Positions 13,556-13,903 of a stretch of DNA of 13,903 bases are shown in pieces. The translations under genes were made by a program, and so were the position numbers. The first letter of the stretch is position 1. Each line of letters starts with the position of its first letter. Source of the DNA: Bacteroidota bacterium (GTDB lineage: Bacteria > Bacteroidota > Bacteroidia > B-17B0 > B-17BO); the NCBI GenBank assembly GCA_025356715.1, contig JANXRU010000180.1, positions 1 to 13,903 on the forward strand. Direction: 5' to 3'. Below the pieces are notes generated by a model. The model was not told the origin of the DNA and made no database searches. It was given only the letters and a program-made list of their open reading frames with translations.

Positions 13556-13903
13556 ATGAAAAAAATAATCATTCTTGCCTCTGTTTGTTATGCGTTAACT
13601 GTTAGCGCACAATCTAAACGTCCTGATAACTGGTTTAACCTTGACGCGACTAACAATAATGTAAATGGCGTAAGCACTGAAAGAACCTATGAAGAATTAT
13701 TGAAAGGAAAAAAATCGACTACGATTATTGTAGGCGTTTTAGATAGTGGTGTAGATTATAAGCATGAAGATTTAAAAGATATTATGTGGACTAATCCCGG
13801 CGAAATAGCTGGAAATGGAATAGATGATGATAAAAACGGATACATCGATGATATACATGGATGGAATTTTATGGGGAATAAAGATGGAAAAAATGTTGAA
13901 AAA
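13556..13903 (+). CDS. Secreted subtilisin-family (S8) serine peptidase, N-terminal fragment
   Basis: The frame opens at the ATG of 13556 and runs to the window end, giving 116 residues. It begins with a signal peptide (M-K-K-I-I-I through V-S-A-Q, about 19 residues). The catalytic Asp63 is in V-G-V-L-D-S-G-V-D at 59-67, the first element of the Asp-His-Ser triad. The following N-G-I-D-D-D-K-N-G-Y-I-D-D at 87-99 and G-W-N-F at 102-105 are typical of Bacteroidetes subtilases. The His and Ser parts lie beyond the window. It is a predicted exported protease; specificity and any C-terminal secretion domain cannot be seen. Confidence 0.93.
   Translation, partial: MKKIIILASVCYALTVSAQSKRPDNWFNLDATNNNVNGVSTERTYEELLKGKKSTTIIVGVLDSGVDYKHEDLKDIMWTNPGEIAGNGIDDDKNGYIDDIHGWNFMGNKDGKNVEK

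Overview
The window is a low-GC stretch (roughly one third G+C by eye) from a member of the Bacteroidetes. The evidence is mutually consistent. Several -7 boxes match the Bacteroidetes TAnnTTTG pattern and no Shine-Dalgarno sites are evident. Lipoproteins have the short Lys-rich signal and early Cys typical of the phylum. The cytochrome oxidase block is ordered ctaB, subunit III, subunit III, subunit IV. There is a TlpA-like protein with a long N-terminal part, and a subtilase with the N-G-I-D-D-D-x-N-G-Y-x-D-D motif. I cannot name the genus.

Layout. 1-126 (-): 5' end of ispH. 272-1664 (-): recF overlapping a DUF721/DciA-like gene by 8 bases. 1734-2216 (-): small lipoprotein. 2264-3602 (+): a LuxE/PaaK-like acyl-activating gene with an alkyltransferase-like (ATL) gene one base behind it. 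3618-3812 (-): a start-less, coding-looking ORF that is probably a decayed gene. 3839-4555 (-): an unrecognised lipoprotein. 4738-5895 (-): a soluble GAF/HisKA_2 sensor kinase. 5896-6264: a 369-base gene-free stretch with a strong inverted repeat and a terminator. 6265-9092 (-): a heme-copper oxidase operon (ctaB, two subunit III genes, subunit IV). 9187-9720 (+): an exported glutathione peroxidase, divergent from ctaB. 9791-9999: two near-identical 101-base tandem units. 10049-10122 (-): tRNA-Asp with its own promoter and terminator. 10207-10293 (-): a possible 28-residue small ORF. 10392-11909 (+): an exported thioredoxin-fold (TlpA-like) protein. 12055-13434 (+): cystathionine beta-synthase. 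13556-end (+): start of a secreted subtilisin-family (S8) peptidase.

How the genes work together. CtaB makes heme O for the terminal oxidase whose subunits III and IV are encoded directly behind it. Subunits I and II, and any SCO or DUF420 assembly genes, are not in the window, and a strong terminator closes the operon after subunit IV. The peroxidase and the TlpA-like protein both have signal peptides and are thiol-dependent, so they fit an extracytoplasmic redox role; any functional link between them is inference. Most of the window is ordinary housekeeping DNA. The parts most worth a second look are the structured tandem repeat at 9791-9999, the tightly coupled acyl-activating/ATL pair, the decayed ORF at 3618-3812 and the small ORF upstream of tRNA-Asp. 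I found no convincing undescribed multi-gene system.
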